A stretch of DNA of 64,000 bases from Ochrobactrum sp. Marseille-Q0166 (GTDB lineage Bacteria > Pseudomonadota > Alphaproteobacteria > Rhizobiales > Rhizobiaceae): the NCBI RefSeq assembly GCF_014397025.1, contig NZ_JACJUO010000002.1:788501-852500 (forward strand), given 5' to 3'. The notes below the pieces were generated by a model, which was not told the origin of the DNA, did no database searches, and saw nothing but the letters and a program-made list of their open reading frames with translations. The position numbers and the translations under genes were made by a program. Shown in pieces: positions 60,734 to 64,000 of the stretch (within the stretch, counting starts at the first letter, position 1; every line of letters begins with the position of its first letter).

Positions 60734-61780
60734 ATGAAACATCTTCACTCCCTTTTTATGGCATCTGCATTTATGGCGGTTTTCGGCACAGTCGCATCAG
60801 CCGCCGAGCGCGAAGGCGTCGTTGTTTCCATCAAGCCGCTGCATTCACTTGTTGCAGCAGTCATGCAGGGTGTGGGTGAGCCGAAGCTCATTGTTCAGGG
60901 CGCAGGCTCTGAGCATTCCTATAGTCTGAAGCCATCGGATGCCGAAGCCATTGAACATGCCAAGGTGATTTTCTGGGCCGGGCCTTCGATGGAAACTTTC
61001 CTCGACAAGCCGTTCGATACATTGGGCGAGGGCGCCAAGGTTGTTGCACTCGGTGAAGCCGAAGGGCTGACGAAGCTCAAATTCCGCGAAGGTGGCCCAT
61101 TTGAGGCGCACGATCATGGCGGCGAGGAAGGCGAGCACGCTCATAACCATGGGCATGAGGGCCACAAGCACGAAGCTCATGACCATGCGCATGAAAAGAA
61201 GCATGACGACCATAATCACGCCGATGAAGCATCAGAAAAAGCCGATGAGCACCACCATCATGGCGAGTTTGATCTTCACTTCTGGCTTGATCCACAGAAC
61301 GGCAAGGTTCTCGTCGGTGATATCGCCAAGGTTCTGAGCGAAAACGATCCTGAACATGCCGCGCAATATGAAAAGAATGCGGCCGACTATGCCGACAAGC
61401 TCGATGCGCTGACCAAAGATATCGACAGCGAACTTCAGCCTATAAAAGACAAGCCGTTCATCGTCTTCCATGACGCATATCAGTATTTCGAGAATCGCTT
61501 TGGCGTGAAAGCCGCAGGCTCGATCACCGTGAGCCCGGAAAAGGCGCCGGGCGCTGGACGCATCAAGGATATTCACGAAAAGATCAAATCACTGGGCGCT
61601 GTTTGCGTATTCTCCGAGCCGCAGTTTGAACCAAAGCTGGTCAATACGGTTATCGATGGAACGGATGCGAAAACCGGTACGCTCGATCCGCTTGGCGCGG
61701 AATTGAAGGATGGCCCGGATCTCTATCCGCAGCTCATTCGCAATCTGGCTGATTCCCTCAAGAATTGTTTGTCGAAGTAG
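60734..61780 (+). CDS. znuA: Zinc ABC transporter, periplasmic binding protein
   Basis: A 348-residue precursor with signal peptide (about 1-23, ending TVASAA), metal ligand His61 (GSEHSYSLKPSD), a His/Asp/Glu-rich loop (about 125-177) typical of ZnuA, HFWLDP (182-187), and the C-terminal domain with VFSEPQFEPKLV. The loop probably gathers zinc for transfer. Transcribed divergently from znuCB-zur. Confidence 0.96.
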   Translation: MKHLHSLFMASAFMAVFGTVASAAEREGVVVSIKPLHSLVAAVMQGVGEPKLIVQGAGSEHSYSLKPSDAEAIEHAKVIFWAGPSMETFLDKPFDTLGEGAKVVALGEAEGLTKLKFREGGPFEAHDHGGEEGEHAHNHGHEGHKHEAHDHAHEKKHDDHNHADEASEKADEHHHHGEFDLHFWLDPQNGKVLVGDIAKVLSENDPEHAAQYEKNAADYADKLDALTKDIDSELQPIKDKPFIVFHDAYQYFENRFGVKAAGSITVSPEKAPGAGRIKDIHEKIKSLGAVCVFSEPQFEPKLVNTVIDGTDAKTGTLDPLGAELKDGPDLYPQLIRNLADSLKNCLSK

Positions 61781-61993
61781 CACTGGTCGCACCCTTATTC
61801 TGGGACCCCACCCAGAAGCGACCTGTTGTGTCGCCGGGCTGTCTGTATGGGCGGTCCGGCATCTTCGATACGCGATGAATGATTTGAAAATCCCTCTATT
61901 CAAGCGCAGGTCGGGATTTTGCAGTGGACCAATGTCAGACCAGCTCCTGCTTACGCCGGATCGTTTGAGGAGTATTTTTTAATCGGATCTCTC
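61781..61993. other. Non-coding stretch after znuA
   Basis: No gene is supported. Several short G/C-rich inverted repeats are present (for example GCCGG/CCGGC at about 61832-61860). Together with the next terminator and Zur box it fills the 325 bp before the GTPase gene. Confidence 0.4.
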
Positions 61994-62019
61994 AAAAGGT
62001 GGCTTTGCCGCCTCTTTTT
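61994..62019 (+). terminator. Rho-independent terminator before the Zur-boxed GTPase gene
   Basis: Stem GGTGGC/GCCGCC (one G-T pair) extended by AAAA/TTTT, with a TTT loop, ending in CTTTTT. It isolates the GTPase gene from znuA, so the GTPase has its own promoter. Confidence 0.8.
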
Positions 62020-62028
62020 AGTCAAATG

Positions 62029-62047
62029 AATGTAATGATATAACATT
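62029..62047. promoter_or_regulatory. Zur box upstream of the COG0523 GTPase
   Basis: AATGTAAT and ATAACATT arms around GAT, closely matching the znuA/znuC site, about 60 bp before the GTPase start. It implies expression under zinc limitation. Confidence 0.75.
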
Positions 62048-62105
62048 AATAGCCAGCAACGCTGCAACCGCAACGTATCTCACAACCGCCAGCAAAGGAG
62101 TTGCC

Positions 62106-63305
62106 ATGAAAAGGCTTCCCGTCACTGTACTCTCCGGCTTTCTCGGTGCAGGCAAGACCACCCTTCTCAATCACGTTCTTAACAATCGCGAGAATCGCCG
62201 TGTTGCGGTGATCGTAAACGATATGAGCGAAATCAATATCGATGCCGCCCTTGTGCGCGAGGGTGGGGCCGACCTCTCCCGGACAGAGGAACAGCTGGTT
62301 GAAATGACCAATGGCTGTATCTGCTGCACTTTACGGGATGATCTTTTGAAAGAAGTAGCACAGCTCGCCGCTCAGGATCGTTTCGATTATCTGCTGATTG
62401 AATCGACGGGCATATCGGAGCCTCTACCGGTGGCAGCAACCTTTGAGTTTCGTGATGAAAAGGGCGAAAGCCTGTCCGATCTGGCGCGCCTCGATACGAT
62501 GGTCACGGTGGTTGATGCCGCCAATCTGCTGAAAGACTATTCTTCTAATGATTTTCTGCGCGACCGCGGTGAATCGCTGGGCGATGAGGATGAGCGCACG
62601 CTGGTCGACCTGCTGGTCGAACAGATCGAGTTTGCAGATGTCGTGATACTCAACAAGATTTCGACCGCGAGCGCAGAGGAGCGAGACCTTGCGCGCAAGG
62701 TGATCCGGTCGCTCAATCCGGATGCCCAAATTGAAGAAGTGGATTTCGGTCAAGTTGGGCTTGATGCGATCCTCAATACAAGACGCTTCGATTTCAATCG
62801 CGCCCATGAGCATCCCCTTTGGTACAAGGAGCTTCATGGCTTCAACGATCATGTGCCTGAAACAGAAGAATATGGCGTTCACTCTTTCGTCTATCGTGCG
62901 CGTCGTCCGTTCGATCCGGCCCGCTTTCAGGCCTTTATCGATAAGAGCTGGCCGGGTGTGGTCCGCGCCAAGGGTTTTTTCTGGCTGGCGACAAGGCCTG
63001 ATTATGTAGGAGAACTCAGTCAGGCCGGTGCGCTGGTCCGTACCAACAAACGTGGTCGCTGGTGGTCTGCAGTTCCGCGCAGTTATTGGCCGGCAGAACC
63101 GGAATGGCATCGCGCAATGCAACCCTATCTCGATGCAGAATGGGGTGATCGTCGGCAGGAGATCGTCTTTATCGGCGTTGATCCAATGAACAGGGCCGCA
63201 ATTACCGCCGAACTTGATGACTGCCTGGTGCCGGAAGAAGTATTCAAGCCGGAAAGCTGGCTACGCCTGAGTGATCCGTTCCCGAGCTGGTCGGTCGCAG
63301 CGTAA
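62106..63305 (+). CDS. COG0523-family GTPase, putative zinc metallochaperone
   Basis: A 399-residue G3E GTPase: Walker A GFLGAGKT (11-18), the metal-binding CxCC motif in GCICC (Cys71, 73, 74), ESTGISEP switch region, and a C-terminal CobW_C domain (about 275-390). The usual NKxD guanine motif reads NKIS. Zur-box control and neighbours point to the zinc branch (ZigA/Zng1-like) rather than cobalamin. Such GTPases help load zinc into client enzymes during starvation. Confidence 0.92.
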   Translation: MKRLPVTVLSGFLGAGKTTLLNHVLNNRENRRVAVIVNDMSEINIDAALVREGGADLSRTEEQLVEMTNGCICCTLRDDLLKEVAQLAAQDRFDYLLIESTGISEPLPVAATFEFRDEKGESLSDLARLDTMVTVVDAANLLKDYSSNDFLRDRGESLGDEDERTLVDLLVEQIEFADVVILNKISTASAEERDLARKVIRSLNPDAQIEEVDFGQVGLDAILNTRRFDFNRAHEHPLWYKELHGFNDHVPETEEYGVHSFVYRARRPFDPARFQAFIDKSWPGVVRAKGFFWLATRPDYVGELSQAGALVRTNKRGRWWSAVPRSYWPAEPEWHRAMQPYLDAEWGDRRQEIVFIGVDPMNRAAITAELDDCLVPEEVFKPESWLRLSDPFPSWSVAA

Positions 63306-63309
63306 AAAA

Positions 63310-63744
63310 CTACTCAGCCGACAGCGCGGCGATTTCGGAAGCCCTGCTGTCGGCAAGCGTGCGATGGTCGAGTACATTGGCGATTGCTTCACGCACGTCG
63401 AGCATCATGTGTCGCACTTCACATTCGGTCTCATCGCAGTCATCGCATGGCTGGTAGTCGGTTTTGCTGGCGCAGGCGATGGGGGCAAGTGCGCCATCCA
63501 GCGCCCGGATAATATTGCCAATATGAATTTCATTGGCGGGACGTGCCAGACAAAAGCCGCCACCCTTGCCTTTGCGACTCAGCACAAAGCCTGCATTGCG
63601 CAATTCGATGAATATATTATCGAGAAACTTGCGGGGGATGTGATGCCGTTCGGCGATCTCACTTGCGGAAACCAGTTGCCCATTAGACACGCCGGCAAGA
63701 TGCACCATGGCTTTCAAGCCGTATTTGCCTTTTTTGGTTAGCAT
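63310..63744 (-). CDS. Rrf2-family transcriptional regulator, probably Fe-S binding
   Basis: A 144-residue Rrf2 protein: winged helix (LTKKGKYGLKAMVHLAG ... SEIAERHHIPRKFLDNIFIELRNAGFVLSRKGKGGGF) and a Cys cluster (Cys91, 100, 103, 108) in the loop where IscR, NsrR and RirA bind an Fe-S cluster. More Cys than the usual three are present (also Cys65). It could sense iron, redox or NO. The start at 63744 has CAGGGG upstream. Confidence 0.87.
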   Translation of the reverse strand: MLTKKGKYGLKAMVHLAGVSNGQLVSASEIAERHHIPRKFLDNIFIELRNAGFVLSRKGKGGGFCLARPANEIHIGNIIRALDGALAPIACASKTDYQPCDDCDETECEVRHMMLDVREAIANVLDHRTLADSRASEIAALSAE

Positions 63745-63831
63745 GGCACCCCTGCTGCAATGTCCTTCGGACGATCCAATCCCAATGCGTATTCCCAAAA
63801 AGAATTAGGGAGGAAAGCACCTTGCGGCAAG

Positions 63832-64000
63832 TTACTTTCGCGTCGCAGTTGCCTGATCTCTTTCCCTTTGCAAGGCCAAAGCCAAAGCGCCTTGCAAACT
63901 GTCGCCCTTTGCCGGGGTGTAAAACTCTTTATACGGTAGCAAATCGAGCGCAGCATAAGATGTCGCCAAACCGCCGGTTATACTGAAGCGCCCCAGTGCT
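63832..64000 (-). CDS. 3' end of a BadF/BadG/BcrA-type ATPase (N-acetylglucosamine kinase-like)
   Basis: The minus-strand frame enters from outside the window and ends with TAA at 63832-63834; 55 residues are visible. They read LGRFSITGGLATSYAALDLL and YTPAKGDSLQGALALALQRE, which fits the C-terminus of BadF/BadG/BcrA/BcrD-family kinases such as GlcNAc kinase (conserved P-x-G-D-S-x-x-G-A). The rest lies beyond the window. Confidence 0.6.
   Translation of the reverse strand, partial: ALGRFSITGGLATSYAALDLLPYKEFYTPAKGDSLQGALALALQRERDQATATRK

Noticed and set aside
63738..63956. A 72-codon frame before the Rrf2 gene
   Set aside because: It overlaps the better-supported 3' end of the BadF/BadG-type gene in another frame and looks non-coding.
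1..64000. tRNA, rRNA, insertion sequences or CRISPR arrays
   Set aside because: I saw no transposase-like protein, no regularly spaced repeat array and no tRNA or rRNA gene. The short repeats are dispersed palindromes, not arrays. tRNA detection by eye is not exhaustive.

Overview
The window looks like secondary-chromosome DNA from a motile Brucellaceae bacterium (Alphaproteobacteria, Hyphomicrobiales), of the Ochrobactrum or Brucella anthropi type. The evidence is the rhizobial-style flagellar gene set (motA, motB, motC, motE, the FtcR/Rem regulator, flaF, flbT), a speF-type leader before ornithine decarboxylase, and families of short palindromic intergenic repeats typical of this group. In classical Brucella the flagellar genes lie in separate loci on chromosome II. 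Here they run almost unbroken from flhB to the genes after flgJ, which points to an Ochrobactrum-like arrangement.

Layout. 1-810 is the end of an Ala/Pro-rich envelope protein. 960-3365 holds KDPG aldolase, a muramidase and the tRNA hydroxylase trhO. 3720-6250 is the molybdate transporter modABC, followed by an acetyltransferase and a small membrane protein. 7190-8979 is a NicO-type nickel/cobalt exporter with a DUF1007 partner. 9074-11179 is an amidase with a LysR regulator. 11332-13603 is ornithine decarboxylase behind a long structured leader, then an acetyltransferase. 13726-20946 is a surface or exopolysaccharide cluster: chain-length protein, flippase and four glycosyltransferase-like genes.

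21571-57871 is the flagellar cluster. On the minus strand, motA-fliM-X-fliN-fliG-flhB encode stator, switch and export parts. On the plus strand come flgF/fliI, rod, ring and export genes, flagellin, fliF-fliH-motB-motC-fliK-transglycosylase, ftcR, hook and filament-junction genes with flaF/flbT, export genes, and a terminal set of small proteins that look like missing chaperone functions. Seven flagellar transcription units share one promoter architecture: two 9-bp half-sites with an 11-bp period, then a -10-like hexamer exactly 7 bp later. This is a strong candidate for the FtcR operator. An AT-rich orphan gene sits inside the cluster at 26617-27321.

57937-63305 carries a PilZ protein and then the zinc-uptake genes znuCB-zur and znuA. 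These face each other across a Zur-box-like palindrome. A COG0523 GTPase downstream has a second such palindrome. The window ends with an Rrf2-family regulator and the 3' end of a BadF/BadG-type kinase.
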